From: Pseudomonadota bacterium
Lineage (GTDB): Bacteria > Pseudomonadota > Gammaproteobacteria > Steroidobacterales > Steroidobacteraceae
DNA length: 64,000 nt
Assembly: GCA_021843755.1 (NCBI GenBank)
Contig: JAKBWB010000003.1
Coordinates: forward strand, 124,001-188,000
Reading direction: 5' to 3'
The translations under genes were made by a program, and so were the position numbers. The notes under the pieces were generated by a model. The model worked only from the letters and a program-made list of their open reading frames with translations, was not told the origin of the DNA and did no database searches. Positions 9,793 through 18,521 of this stretch are shown piece by piece. Each line of letters opens with the position of its first letter. The first letter of the stretch is position 1.

Positions 9793-10395
9793 CTATTCCA
9801 GAGGCCTTTCCGGATCCATGCGCCCGTTCAAGAGGCTGATGATATGAACAACATCAGCCGTCACCGCATGATAGACAGCGTGACTGCCTACGGACAACAC
9901 ACGGTACCCGTCACGGACGGGCTCGCGTTTCATCCCGTTCCCGGGATGATCCGCCAATTTCTCGATGCCGCACTCCAACTCATCGAGAGACTTGTCCGCG
10001 CGGACATCGCCCCACTCCTCGCATCGGCAGTGCCGCACCGCCTCGGTCGGCAGCTCGACCGTCCGGCGCTGCGCCCCCGGTGGTGGTGGCGGCGAGGAGC
10101 CCAGTGTCGTGATCGGCGCCTCGGCATCAGTCTCGTACCGCTTGGGTTTGCCGGGGCGCGCCGCATCGTGCAGGACAAACTCCAGCCCACCCTGCAGATA
10201 TGCCGCCCGGGCTCGCCAGATCGCCGTCCGCCCGACGTTCAAGACCTGCATGATCACCGGCTCGGGACTCTTCCGATCGAGCGCCGCCAGAATGTGCACC
10301 CGATTGAACTCCCGCGCCCGATGCAGCTCCTGGGCACGAAGCTCATCCACGGTCCGACGGTCCTGCTCGCTCACGCTCAATTCGCTCCGGTGCAT
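9793..10395 (-). pseudogene. IS630-type transposase N-terminus fused in frame to a ParE toxin C-terminus
   Basis: A 200-codon open frame made of two unrelated pieces. Residues 1 to about 118 match the helix-turn-helix end of IS630-family transposases (MQVLNVGRTAIWRARAAYL, then HDAARPGKPKRY). Residues about 120-200 match the body of a ParE/RelE-type toxin (EEWGDVRADKSLDELECGIE, YRVLSVGSHAVYHAV, LNGRMDPERPLE). The transposase has lost its DDE catalytic domain, and the toxin has lost roughly its first 20 residues and any adjacent ParD. The likely origin is a deletion after IS insertion. The hybrid is probably inactive, although the frame is intact. Confidence 0.75.
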
Positions 10396-10461
10396 ACCTA
10401 GTCCCCTCGAACAGTTCTGGTATGCACATTTTCCATGTTCCCCTATTTGCGTGTCACGATA

Positions 10462-11448
10462 CTAGCGCTGGCACGTTGCGTCCCGACAGTGAATCGCCGC
10501 TTCGATGCGAAGAAGTGTTCCGCGTGGAGTCACCTCGACCAGCCACTCGGAGAAACCCCGCTGCTGCGTGACCCTATAGACTTGCCACCGAGTCCGCCTG
10601 GATCGGGCTCGACGCGGCCGACGCAGAACGTTCCGGCTCGCATGTTGCAACCCATGAGGAACGAACCCCACGAAGCGCACCGATTGCACCCTACCGAGAC
10701 CGACAAGCTCCGTCTCACTCGAATCCCATCCACGACCATCGCGTCTGCCGCTTCCAGGAAGCGCGTCGATGAACCTAAGGAGCCGACGCCAGATCTCCAA
10801 CATGTTGCTTGGCGGATACCCCCGGCGTTCGATTTCAGCGCTGATCTGCCGCGCGACGTCGCCGTAGTGGACCAAGAGAAACGACCCTTTGACCTGCTTC
10901 ACGAAATGCAAATTCACGACGGTCGAGATGCGCGCGTGCAGCGCGCCCCTGAAGGGAGCAAATCGCCACTGCCGCGCGGCTGTGACCGCTGCCCGATCCA
11001 ATTGCCGGGAGCCTGAAGTGCGCAGGACTTTGACGCCTTCAACCTCTCCCGAGGAAGCTACGACCACCGCAAGCCTGACGTTGCCCTGGTGCTCCGATTT
11101 GGCCGGATAACTCGGCGCCACAAAGTGGGTGAACCGGAGCGCCACGCGTCCACCGAACGCGCCGTGTGCGCCTCCCGGCGCGGCCGAGCCGGTCATTGCC
11201 ACGACCGGCTTCGAACGCACAATGAATTGCGCGGGTACCTTGATCCGGATTTCGGGGAACTTCAGCGCCAGCGGGGACCGGATCAAGACGAGTCCAGGTC
11301 TGAGCTTGATCTGTGGCCTGACCCGAAACGGCTTAACGTCCCGATGAATTAGGTTGACTTTGATCTCTGGTGTTGCCGGGGCACCCGGTTCGAGCCGTTG
11401 GAACCCAAGGGCAATGAGCAGATACCCAGCGACAAGATCGGACGGTAC
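10462..11448 (-). pseudogene. TonB-like energy transducer, 5' truncated
   Basis: The frame is open from a stop at 11449-11451. Its first codons encode the end of a hydrophobic anchor (YLLIALGFQRLEP), then a proline-containing spacer with IKLRP and LPEIRI-like pieces. The TonB C-terminal domain follows (APSYPAKSEHQGNVRLAVVV, ...SGSRQLDRAAVTAARQWRF), then about 140 extra residues. The cytoplasmic start and first half of the anchor are missing. TonB proteins transmit proton-motive force to outer-membrane receptors. Without the anchor, and with only a TTG at 11286 as start, function is doubtful. The break coincides with the truncation of the overlapping small membrane protein gene. Confidence 0.65.
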
Positions 11449-11543
11449 TCATCCCCGTGATGCTTGCGCGCCTGCCTGATTGTCCAAAAGGTCATCGCGG
11501 CCATTGCGGCAGTGGAGATTGCGGAGGCAGCAGTCCAGTTCAT
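11349..11543 (-). CDS. Small membrane protein, 3' truncated by a junction
   Basis: A 64-residue frame starting MNWTAASAISTAAM with one hydrophobic segment (residues 3-22). A basic stretch (RQARKHH) and EYRPIL follow. This N-terminal pattern, WTAASAI...W..RQ...H..RPIL, recalls small orphan membrane proteins of mobile regions. After RPIL the sequence becomes the out-of-frame start of the TonB fragment, so the natural C-terminus is lost. GGTGAAATAAC precedes the ATG. Function unknown. Confidence 0.45.
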   Translation of the reverse strand: MNWTAASAISTAAMAAMTFWTIRQARKHHGDEYRPILSLGICSLPLGSNGSNRVPRQHQRSKST

Positions 11544-11549
11544 GTTATT

Positions 11550-11660
11550 TCACCGCGCCACATCGAGCGCCGCGAGCCACTTGGCAATGGTCGCGTCATT
11601 CCGCTCCGAGACCGGCTTGACCGACAGGTATTTGACCTGCAGTGGCACGAAATTTTCGTC
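11550..11660 (-). pseudogene. In-frame coding tail downstream of the HEPN stop codon
   Basis: Directly after the TGA that ends the HEPN gene, the same frame stays open for 36 codons. It encodes a protein-like stretch (DENFVPLQVKYLSVKP, then ATIAKWLAALDVAR) up to TGA at 11550-11552. Either the HEPN gene once extended through this region and gained a nonsense codon, or it is the tail of another gene joined by deletion. The composition is clearly coding-like. Confidence 0.45.
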
Positions 11661-12149
11661 TCAGCGCTCAAGATCCTGATTCCGCTTTCGGGACATTCTC
11701 TTCTCCACTTCCGTGTTCGGGGCTTGCTCTGATTGCTCCGGGTTTTCCTTTGCCAACACGACAGCTTGCATGGCCGCGACGAAGACTTCCGCTTTGTCCA
11801 CCAGTTCCCGAGCGTCTCCTGCCTCGACAGAATCGCCGTTATAGTCCGCAACCCGCCGGATTTCGAATGCGCGATTCAAAAGCCGTCCCAGATCTTTTGA
11901 CACGAGACCGCTTTGGACGAGGTGCTTTCCAAAATCCCCGATGACTTGACTGTGAGTTCGAGTAACAATGTCCGGGAATTCCCCTGTGCCGGATACGGCC
12001 AAGGCTGCTCGCGCGGCGTCGAACATGGCGTAGTAGGCACGATTCACTGCACCATCCACGTCGCCCAATTCAAGGAGAACGTTTGCCGACGAACACGCCT
12101 GCGCAGCTTTGGTCATAAACGCGACGTGTGTCGCGTGCCGATCACTCAC
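11661..12149 (-). CDS. hepT: HEPN-domain toxin of an MNT-HEPN pair
   Basis: A 162-residue HEPN (HepT-like) protein, predicted as the RNase or target half of an MNT-HEPN toxin-antitoxin module. The all-helical fold begins with AACSSANVLLELGDVDG and NRAYYAMFDAARAAL. RRVADYNG follows near residue 100, although the classical RxxxxH catalytic motif is not obvious. It is translated from a GTG that overlaps the TGA of the nucleotidyltransferase gene by 4 bases (GTGA at 12146-12149), which fixes the start and implies coupling. The C-terminal 30 residues are charged. GC content is below the chromosomal average, in keeping with transfer. Confidence 0.75.
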   Translation of the reverse strand: MSDRHATHVAFMTKAAQACSSANVLLELGDVDGAVNRAYYAMFDAARAALAVSGTGEFPDIVTRTHSQVIGDFGKHLVQSGLVSKDLGRLLNRAFEIRRVADYNGDSVEAGDARELVDKAEVFVAAMQAVVLAKENPEQSEQAPNTEVEKRMSRKRNQDLER

Positions 12150-12475
12150 AATCGCAGACCCTCCTTCGCGATATTGTGCAGCAACGACGGGTTGGAATAC
12201 TCTTCTGGGCGCTCCCACTCGTCCATCCAGATAGGGATCGGAGAAACGAGAATGCCCGTCTCGAGCATGAGGTCGAACGCAATGTCCGCCATCGCCAACT
12301 TGGTGGACAGAAATCGCTGGTGTTTGCCTCTGAGCAGCACCGCGACATCGGCATCGCTATCAGGTCTATGAGTGCCTCGGGCGCGACTTCCATAAAGGAT
12401 CGCGCCCGCGATCTCATACTCGGGAGAGATCTTGGCAAGGAACCGCCGAACGGTTTCCTCAGTGTTGTGGTCCAT
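12146..12475 (-). CDS. mntA: Minimal nucleotidyltransferase antitoxin (MNT)
   Basis: A 109-residue minimal nucleotidyltransferase. The diagnostic GSRARG followed by DSDADVAVLL gives the two catalytic Asp residues of the polymerase-beta fold. In known MntA/HepT systems this enzyme AMPylates a tyrosine of the HEPN partner to silence it. The start is the ATG at 12475; a GTG two codons upstream is possible. It is the first gene of the pair and overlaps the HEPN gene. Confidence 0.8.
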   Translation of the reverse strand: MDHNTEETVRRFLAKISPEYEIAGAILYGSRARGTHRPDSDADVAVLLRGKHQRFLSTKLAMADIAFDLMLETGILVSPIPIWMDEWERPEEYSNPSLLHNIAKEGLRL

Positions 12476-12531
12476 CTGCACTGAAATTCATGGCAAATCT
12501 TGTAATGGGCATTGTACCGCAGCGGGTTGCT

Positions 12532-13107
12532 CTACTCCGGGTGATTCAGCCGGATATTGATGCCGCCCGAGAGTCCCTGGTGGCGCAGCGCGTCCTGTGG
12601 GTGTCCGAGTCCTTTCGAGGCGTGTTTGACGACGTTCACCGCGTGCTCGGCCGCCGTGCGGCTGAAGAAGCTCTTGCCATCCTTTGCTGCCGCCCCTGCG
12701 CCACTGGCGGGAGCGCCTGTAGCGCCCGCGGCGCCACGATCCGGTCCCGGCTGCGCCGCGCGGGGGCTCCCTGAACTCGCGCCAGCGGCACCTGTGGCGC
12801 CTGAGCCGGCGCTGGCGCCGCCCTGAGCCGGTCCCTGGCCGAGGGCGGCCCCGGAGCCAGCCGCCCCCGCCGAGCGCGACGCCGAACCCGTGCCCCCCAC
12901 AGTGGCGCCGCGGTCCCCGAAACGGATATTGGGCGAGGGCCCGCCGGCCGACCTCTGGCCTGCAGGGCCCGCGCCCCCTGCAGGGGCCGTCGACCCCGAG
13001 CTCCGCGCGCCGCTGCTGAAACTGCCCGCAGGGCCGCCCGAGCCGGAACCGAGAGACCGCGAGCGGTCGAGTACGCCCTGCGCATGGATCCGCGCCAGCG
13101 CACGCAC
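12532..13107 (-). CDS. Gly/Ala/Ser/Pro-rich protein, possibly the tail of a TrbL/VirB6-like protein
   Basis: A 191-codon frame whose first 140 residues are low-complexity Gly, Ala, Ser and Pro. A more ordered end follows (SFFSRTAAEHAVNVV, then GLSGGINIRLNHPE). TrbL-type conjugation proteins end in similar Gly/Ala-rich tails followed by short amphipathic segments, and the site is beside an integrase, so a TrbL remnant is possible. There is no transmembrane part left. The start is an arbitrary GTG, and the opposite strand also has a gene at the 5' end. The call is tentative. Confidence 0.35.
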   Translation of the reverse strand: MRALARIHAQGVLDRSRSLGSGSGGPAGSFSSGARSSGSTAPAGGAGPAGQRSAGGPSPNIRFGDRGATVGGTGSASRSAGAAGSGAALGQGPAQGGASAGSGATGAAGASSGSPRAAQPGPDRGAAGATGAPASGAGAAAKDGKSFFSRTAAEHAVNVVKHASKGLGHPQDALRHQGLSGGINIRLNHPE

Positions 13108-13428
13108 GATGACTGGGCGGAGGCGGCCGAGGAAGCTGAGTTTTGGCGACTACGCCATCGCGAGGCAGCGAATCATCGCTATGGCGAGCCGCAGGTGCCG
13201 GCTCACGACTGCGCGGAGGGGCTACTGGCCGAGATAGAGGAGTCGCCTCACCGCTCTGCAGAGTTGTTGTTGGCGTTGAGATGTTGGATAGAGGTTGCCC
13301 GCCAGCCCTCCCCGCGGTCGGTCAAGAAGGCAATCGAGGCATGGCTGCGCCGCGAATGTCCAGACCTCGGCGTGCGCGAAGGGCAGCGCATCTCGAGCGT
13401 GGTCAATTGGTCCAGGAAACGGCGCTGA
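13084..13428 (+). CDS. Hypothetical protein of mobile elements
   Basis: A 114-residue acidic, helical protein starting MDPRQRTHDDWAEAAEEAEF. Its end (KKAIEAWLRRECPDLG, then SSVVNWSRKRR) resembles small accessory proteins often found next to integrases, ending in a V/ANW motif. No enzyme motif is visible. It runs convergently toward the integrase and stops 5 bases short of it. Confidence 0.55.
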   Translation: MDPRQRTHDDWAEAAEEAEFWRLRHREAANHRYGEPQVPAHDCAEGLLAEIEESPHRSAELLLALRCWIEVARQPSPRSVKKAIEAWLRRECPDLGVREGQRISSVVNWSRKRR

Positions 13429-13433
13429 TGGGC

Positions 13434-14615
13434 CTATTTTCCCGCTTTCAGCCGGTCGAGATAATCCGCCCATTCCTGCATCATCTTGCGGCGTTCATTG
13501 AGGCGCACAGCCCTGTTATATGCGGCCCGTACCTTGTTGCGCTCCTTGTGCGCGAGTTGTAACTCGATGGCGTCTGGCGGAAAGCCCTGCTCATTGAGCA
13601 GCGTGCTCGCTATGCTGCGGAATCCGTGGCCAGTCATTTCATCGCCGCCGTACCCCATCCGCCGCAGCGCCTGGTTGATCGTGTTTTCAGAAATCGGGCG
13701 GAGACTCGTATGCAGCGCCGGGAAGACATACCGCCCGTGCCCCGTGATCGGCTGGAGGTCGCGCAGGATCGCCACCGCCTGGCGAGCGAGTGGCACGACG
13801 TGCTCTTCTCGCATCTTCATCCGCTGCTCGGGGATTCGCCATTCTGGCGTCTCGCCCTCGAGCGTAAATTCCGACCACTCCGCCCATCGCACTTCGCCCG
13901 GTCTGCAAAAGACGTATGGCGCGAGCTTGAGAGCGGCAATCGTCTGCGGCTGGCCGCGGTATTCATCAATGCTCCTCAGCAGTTCGCCGATCCGCCGCGG
14001 CTCCGTGATGGCGGCATAACTTTCGGGTTTCCGCGGAGTGAGGGCACCCCGCAGGTCGTGGCTGATATCATGTTTGGCGCGCCCCGTGGCGATTGCAAAT
14101 CGCATGACGCGGCCGACCGCTGCGCGCACCCGGTGCGCGGTGTCGACGACCCCGCGCGCCTCGAGCCGGCGCAGGACCGCCAAGAGTTCCGGCGCCTCGA
14201 TCTGCGCGATCGGTCGCCCCGAGAGCGGAGCGGCGAGGACGGTCAATTCGTGGCGCTCCCGCTGCCAAGTGCTCTCGGTCAGCGCCGTTTTCTTGACCCG
14301 CAGCCATTCTTCGACGACGGCCCCGAAGGTATCGGCTGCGGCAACTTTGTCTGCTCGGCGCCGGACGGCCGGATCCACCCCGTCAGCGACTTGACGTCGC
14401 AGTTCATCGCGCTTCTCGCGGGCTCGCCGCAATGACACGTCTGGATAGACGCCCAGCGATAGCAGCTTTTCCCTTCCCCCGACGGCGAAACGGAATCGCC
14501 ACCAGCGGGCACCGTCGGGGCGGACGATGAGGTACAGGCCCCGCTCGTCGTAGAGCTTGTAGGGCTTCTCGCGCGCCTTGGCGTTGCGGATCGCCAGTTC
14601 TGTGAGGGCGGACAC
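13434..14615 (-). CDS. int: P4-type tyrosine integrase (DUF4102)
   Basis: A complete 393-residue site-specific recombinase. The N-terminal DUF4102 arm-binding domain is at about 1-85 (YKLYDERGLYLIVRPDG), a core-binding domain at about 95-190, and the catalytic domain at about 205-375. The active-site residues are Arg238 (CRPGE), His330 and Arg333 (HGFR), His356 (LAHKE) and nucleophile Tyr366. The GTG start is used. The gene lies 159 bases beyond the 3' end of tRNA-Ser(GCU) on the same strand, the usual arrangement for an integrase that inserts an island into that tRNA gene. It should have brought in the DNA at lower coordinates. Confidence 0.93.
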   Translation of the reverse strand: MSALTELAIRNAKAREKPYKLYDERGLYLIVRPDGARWWRFRFAVGGREKLLSLGVYPDVSLRRAREKRDELRRQVADGVDPAVRRRADKVAAADTFGAVVEEWLRVKKTALTESTWQRERHELTVLAAPLSGRPIAQIEAPELLAVLRRLEARGVVDTAHRVRAAVGRVMRFAIATGRAKHDISHDLRGALTPRKPESYAAITEPRRIGELLRSIDEYRGQPQTIAALKLAPYVFCRPGEVRWAEWSEFTLEGETPEWRIPEQRMKMREEHVVPLARQAVAILRDLQPITGHGRYVFPALHTSLRPISENTINQALRRMGYGGDEMTGHGFRSIASTLLNEQGFPPDAIELQLAHKERNKVRAAYNRAVRLNERRKMMQEWADYLDRLKAGK

Positions 14616-14774
14616 GGATAGTTACCCCAAATCGGCAAAACTACCCTTGCATTTACCCCAGGAAGGCTAAGCTGTCAACCGACGCTATTCGGATGACCTG
14701 AGTACCTAATTTGTTGATTTTCTAGGCACTTAGCTTTTCGATCAGCGGGTATCGGACGGGGTAAGAGGTAGGAT

Positions 14775-14865
14775 TGGCGGAGAGAGAGGGATTCGAACCC
14801 TCGAAGGGCTTTTGACCCTTACACCCTTAGCAGGGGTGCGCCTTCGACCACTCGGCCATCTCTCC
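14775..14865 (-). tRNA. serX: tRNA-Ser (anticodon GCU)
   Basis: Class II tRNA with a long variable arm. Read on the minus strand, the acceptor stem GGAGAGA pairs with TCTCTCC. The anticodon loop CTGCTAA gives GCU, and the T-loop GGTTCGAATCC is present. Discriminator G73 and an encoded CCA end the gene. It lies downstream of csrA, as in other gammaproteobacteria, and its 3' end is the probable attachment site for the adjacent integrase. Confidence 0.95.
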
Positions 14866-15051
14866 ACACTCGTTTCATTCGATCCCGCCCTGGCCCAGTC
14901 CCGCAAGGCCGATGCCCGCCGGTCGTGCGCCGCACGCATGGCTTGCGGCGGCCTTGAGCCTTTGAGGGAAAACACCGCCCGCGGCCCCACCAGGAGGGGC
15001 GCATGATACCGAAAGCGCCCGAGGTTTGGGATGTTCGGGCGCCAGCCGGGC

Positions 15052-15321
15052 TCAGAGCACCACGTCCTTCACGCTCGAGTCCGCCTCGTCCGCGGCGGGC
15101 TCGGCGGACTGGTGCTGCGGGCCCGGGCCCGGATGGTGATCCCCGGCGGGCTGCTGCCTCTCCCGCTGGATGCGCCGATAGATCTCTTCTCGGTGAACCG
15201 CAACGCTCTTCGGCGCTTGGATTCCAATCCGAACCTGATTGCCCTTGACGCCGAGCACGGTGACCGACACTTCGTCGCCGATCATCAGCGTCTCCCCCAC
15301 CCGTCTGGTCAAAATGAGCAT
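15052..15321 (-). CDS. csrA: Carbon storage regulator CsrA with extended tail
   Basis: RNA-binding global post-transcriptional regulator that blocks or stabilises GGA-containing mRNA leaders. Residues 1-57 are canonical ([42 protein letters not shown]), including Leu4 and Arg44 of the RNA-binding surface. The protein is 89 residues against the usual 60-70; the additional tail is rich in His, Pro, Gln and acidic residues and is probably disordered. The gene sits between alaS and tRNA-Ser, its usual place. Confidence 0.95.
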   Translation of the reverse strand: MLILTRRVGETLMIGDEVSVTVLGVKGNQVRIGIQAPKSVAVHREEIYRRIQRERQQPAGDHHPGPGPQHQSAEPAADEADSSVKDVVL

Positions 15322-15393
15322 GGCTCGACCTCCTCCTCCCAGGCCACTCTACACCCTTTGGATCAGGGCGGACCGGGATGTCAAGCGCCTTTT

Positions 15394-18036
15394 TCAACCG
15401 CTCAGGCGACGGCTGACCCACTCGGGAACATCGGCCAGCGCCGCCTCCAGCGCGGCCGGATCGCTGCCCCCGGCCTGTGCAAAATCCGCGCGGCCGCCGC
15501 CCCGACCGCCCAGGCGGCTCGCAATCGCTCCCACGAGCTCACCGGCCTTCAGACGCGCCGTCTGGTCAGCGGTTACGCCCGCCACGAGCACGACCTTCTG
15601 CGGGCCCTGTACCGAGGCCAGCACGATCACGGCGGATTTGAGCGTCTCCTTGAGCCGGTCGACCACGCCGCGCAACGTGGCGACGTCGGCGTCGGGGATC
15701 TGCGCGGCGAGGACCTTGATCCCCTGCACATCCTGCGCGCCCGCGGCCAGATCCGTTCCCTGGCCGCACGCCAACCGGTCCTTGAGCGTGCGGATCTCGC
15801 GCTCCATCTGCCGGGCACGCTCGAGTGACTCACGCACCCTGTCCCTGACCTCCTCGCGTGAGCCGCGCACGAGCTGGGCGAGATCCCTCAGCAGCGCGTC
15901 ATTGCGCTCCATCAGCTCGATGGCACCCTCTCCCGTGACCGCCTCGATACGGCGCACGCCCGAGGCAACGCCGCTCTCGCTGACGATCTTGAACAAGCCG
16001 ATGTCGCCCGCACGCTGCACATGAGTGCCCCCGCACAGCTCGATCGAGAAATCCCCGATCCGCAGCACGCGCACGTCCTTGTCGTATTTCTCTCCGAACA
16101 GAGCCATGGCCCCCGTGGCGAGCGCTTCCTCATAGTCCATCACCCGGGTTTCCGCCGGCGCATTGGCCCGGATCTGGGCATTCACCAGCCGCTCGATGGT
16201 CGCGAGCTGCGCCTCGGTCACCGGTTGCGGATGCGAGAAATCGAACCGTAGCCGGTCGGGCGCGACCAGCGAGCCCTTCTGTTGGACATGCGTCCCGAGC
16301 GTCTGGCGCAGTGCCGCGTGGAGCAGGTGGGTTGCGGAGTGATTGAGCGCCGTGGCGCGGCGCCGAGCGCCATCGACCGCCGCCGCGAGCGTGTCTCCCA
16401 CTCGGATGCGGCCCTCGCTCAGGCGGCCGACGTGCGCGTAGGCGGCACCGTGTTTGATCGTATCCTCGACTTCAAAGCGCACTCCGGCGGCGCTCAGCGT
16501 GCCCGTATCACCGACCTGCCCGCCCGACTCGGCATAGAATGGCGTGCGGTCGAGCACCACCTCGGCGCGCTCGCCGGCGATGATCTGCTGCACGGGTGCG
16601 CCGTCCTTCAGCAGCGCCGCGACACGCCCCTCGGCCGCGAGCACCACATAGCCTTCAAACGTCGTACGGGTGTCGATGGCCGCGACGCCGTGCGGGTCGA
16701 TGCCGAACTTGCTCGCCTCCTGGGAGCGGCGCCGCTGGGCCTCCATGGCCGCATCGAATCCGGCCTGATCGACAGCCAGGCCGCGCTCGCGGGCAATGTC
16801 CGCGGTCAGATCGGCAGGAAAGCCGTACGTGTCGTAGAGCTTGAAGACCACTTCGCCCGGGATGACCGCGCCGGTTCCCGCGGCGCCGTCCGCCGACAGC
16901 CCCGCGATCACCTCATCGAGCAATGCCATGCCCTTGGCCAGGGTCTCGGCAAAGCGCTCCTCCTCGTGTTCGAGCACCCGCTCGACCTGGGCTCGGCCAG
17001 CGGCGAGCTCCGGATACGCCGCGCCCATCTCCCGCTCGAGCACCGCCACCAGCTTGTAGAAGAACGGCGCCTCGATCCCGAGCTTGTAACCGTGGCGGAC
17101 GGCGCGGCGAATGATGCGCCGCAGCACATAGCCGCGGCCCTCGTTGGAGGGCAGGACGCCATCGAGCACCAGGAACGTGCAGGCACGGATGTGATCGGCG
17201 ATGACCCGCAGCGAACTCGAACTCAGATCCGCAGTACCGGCCAGCTGGGCCGCCGCCGCGATCAGGTTGCGGAACAGATCGATGTCATAGTTCGAGTGCA
17301 CGCCCTGCAACACCGCCGCGATGCGCTCCAGACCCATCCCCGTGTCGACCGAAGGCTTGGGCAGAAGGCTGAGCGTACCGTCCGCGGCCCTGTCGAACTG
17401 CATGAACACCAGGTTCCAGATCTCGACGAATCGGTCACCGTCCTCGTCGCGAGACCCGGGCGGCCCCCCGGGAATCCCGGCTCCGTGGTCGTAGAAGATC
17501 TCGCTGCACGGACCACAGGGTCCGGTATCGCCCATGGCCCAGAAGTTGGATTTCTCGCCCATGCGCGCGAAGCGCTCGGGCGGCACCCCGATCTCCTTCA
17601 GCCAGATATCGGCCGCCTCGTCGTCGTCGCGGTACACCGTCACCCAGAGCCGGGCCGGATCGAGCTGCAGCCTCTCGGTGAGAAACGCCCACGCGAAACC
17701 GATCGCCTCGCGCTTGAAGTAGTCGCCGAACGAGAAGTTTCCGAGCATCTCGAAGAACGTGTGGTGCCGGGCCGTGTAGCCGACGTTCTCGAGATCGTTA
17801 TGCTTGCCGCCGGCGCGCACGCAGCGCTGAGTGCTGGTGGCACGCGTGTAATCACGCCTCTCCTTGCCGAGGAATACGTCCTTGAACTGCACCATGCCGG
17901 CATTGGTGAACAGCAGCGTCGGATCGTTACCCGGCACGAGCGAGGCCGAGGGCACGACGGTGTGGCCGCGGTCGCGGAAGAATTCGAGAAATACGCGCCG
18001 TACGTCGGCCGCGCCAAGACAGGGGGGTCGCCTCAA
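15394..18036 (-). CDS. alaS: Alanyl-tRNA synthetase
   Basis: Charges tRNA-Ala and edits mischarged Ser or Gly. The 880 residues match full-length bacterial AlaRS. The order is the class II catalytic domain ([36 protein letters not shown]), the tRNA-recognition region, the editing domain with HxxxH ([13 protein letters not shown]) and the zinc-binding CGGTH, and a C-terminal DHHA1 domain ([16 protein letters not shown]). No ATG is available; a TTG at 18036, 5 bases after the recX stop, is the best start and gives the normal N-terminus. It is probably part of a recA-recX-alaS-csrA unit. Confidence 0.95.
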   Translation of the reverse strand: MRRPPCLGAADVRRVFLEFFRDRGHTVVPSASLVPGNDPTLLFTNAGMVQFKDVFLGKERRDYTRATSTQRCVRAGGKHNDLENVGYTARHHTFFEMLGNFSFGDYFKREAIGFAWAFLTERLQLDPARLWVTVYRDDDEAADIWLKEIGVPPERFARMGEKSNFWAMGDTGPCGPCSEIFYDHGAGIPGGPPGSRDEDGDRFVEIWNLVFMQFDRAADGTLSLLPKPSVDTGMGLERIAAVLQGVHSNYDIDLFRNLIAAAAQLAGTADLSSSSLRVIADHIRACTFLVLDGVLPSNEGRGYVLRRIIRRAVRHGYKLGIEAPFFYKLVAVLEREMGAAYPELAAGRAQVERVLEHEEERFAETLAKGMALLDEVIAGLSADGAAGTGAVIPGEVVFKLYDTYGFPADLTADIARERGLAVDQAGFDAAMEAQRRRSQEASKFGIDPHGVAAIDTRTTFEGYVVLAAEGRVAALLKDGAPVQQIIAGERAEVVLDRTPFYAESGGQVGDTGTLSAAGVRFEVEDTIKHGAAYAHVGRLSEGRIRVGDTLAAAVDGARRRATALNHSATHLLHAALRQTLGTHVQQKGSLVAPDRLRFDFSHPQPVTEAQLATIERLVNAQIRANAPAETRVMDYEEALATGAMALFGEKYDKDVRVLRIGDFSIELCGGTHVQRAGDIGLFKIVSESGVASGVRRIEAVTGEGAIELMERNDALLRDLAQLVRGSREEVRDRVRESLERARQMEREIRTLKDRLACGQGTDLAAGAQDVQGIKVLAAQIPDADVATLRGVVDRLKETLKSAVIVLASVQGPQKVVLVAGVTADQTARLKAGELVGAIASRLGGRGGGRADFAQAGGSDPAALEAALADVPEWVSRRLSG

Positions 18037-18041
18037 GGGTG

Positions 18042-18521
18042 TCAGTCCAGTTCGAGCTCGGCGCCAGTAGCCGCCCGGATATCATCCGATGAAAAGCCCC
18101 GATACTGCAAAAAACGGGCTTGACGCGCCTTCTCGGCCCAGCCGGCCGGGAGGGCCGCGCCGAACTTGCGCCGGCGGACCTGGCAGGCCAATGCCCGCCA
18201 ATCGGGTCCGGCCGCAAGGGCCGCATCGATCAGCGCAGGCTCGGCTCCCTGGGCCCTCAGGTCGCGCCCGATGCGCAGCGGCCCGTGGCCGCGCTCGGCC
18301 CGATAGGCCACGAAGCGCTCGGCACAGCGCGCGTCATCGAGCAGATGCTCGGCGACAAGCGCCGCGAGAACCTCGGCCGTCGCCGCGGCCTCGAATCCCC
18401 GGGCCCGCAGCTTCTCCCCCAGCTCACCGCCCAAGTAATCGCGCCGCGCCAGCAGGGCCACCGCCGCGGCCCGGATGCTCTTCGGGTCGGCGCTCGATTC
18501 AGGCCGAGGCGGCTTCGCCAC
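18042..18521 (-). CDS. recX: Regulatory protein RecX
   Basis: A 159-residue helical-repeat protein that binds and modulates RecA filaments. Recognisable RecX pieces are [17 protein letters not shown], a GFE turn, [33 protein letters not shown] and [16 protein letters not shown] chose the GTG at 18521, which overlaps the end of recA by 23 bases; a longer frame to 18617 is only recA in another frame. Close linkage to recA is typical. Confidence 0.9.
   Translation of the reverse strand: MAKPPRPESSADPKSIRAAAVALLARRDYLGGELGEKLRARGFEAAATAEVLAALVAEHLLDDARCAERFVAYRAERGHGPLRIGRDLRAQGAEPALIDAALAAGPDWRALACQVRRRKFGAALPAGWAEKARQARFLQYRGFSSDDIRAATGAELELD

Noticed and set aside
16282..18123. Plus-strand frame of 613 codons antisense to alaS
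   Set aside because: A shadow of alaS with no family features.
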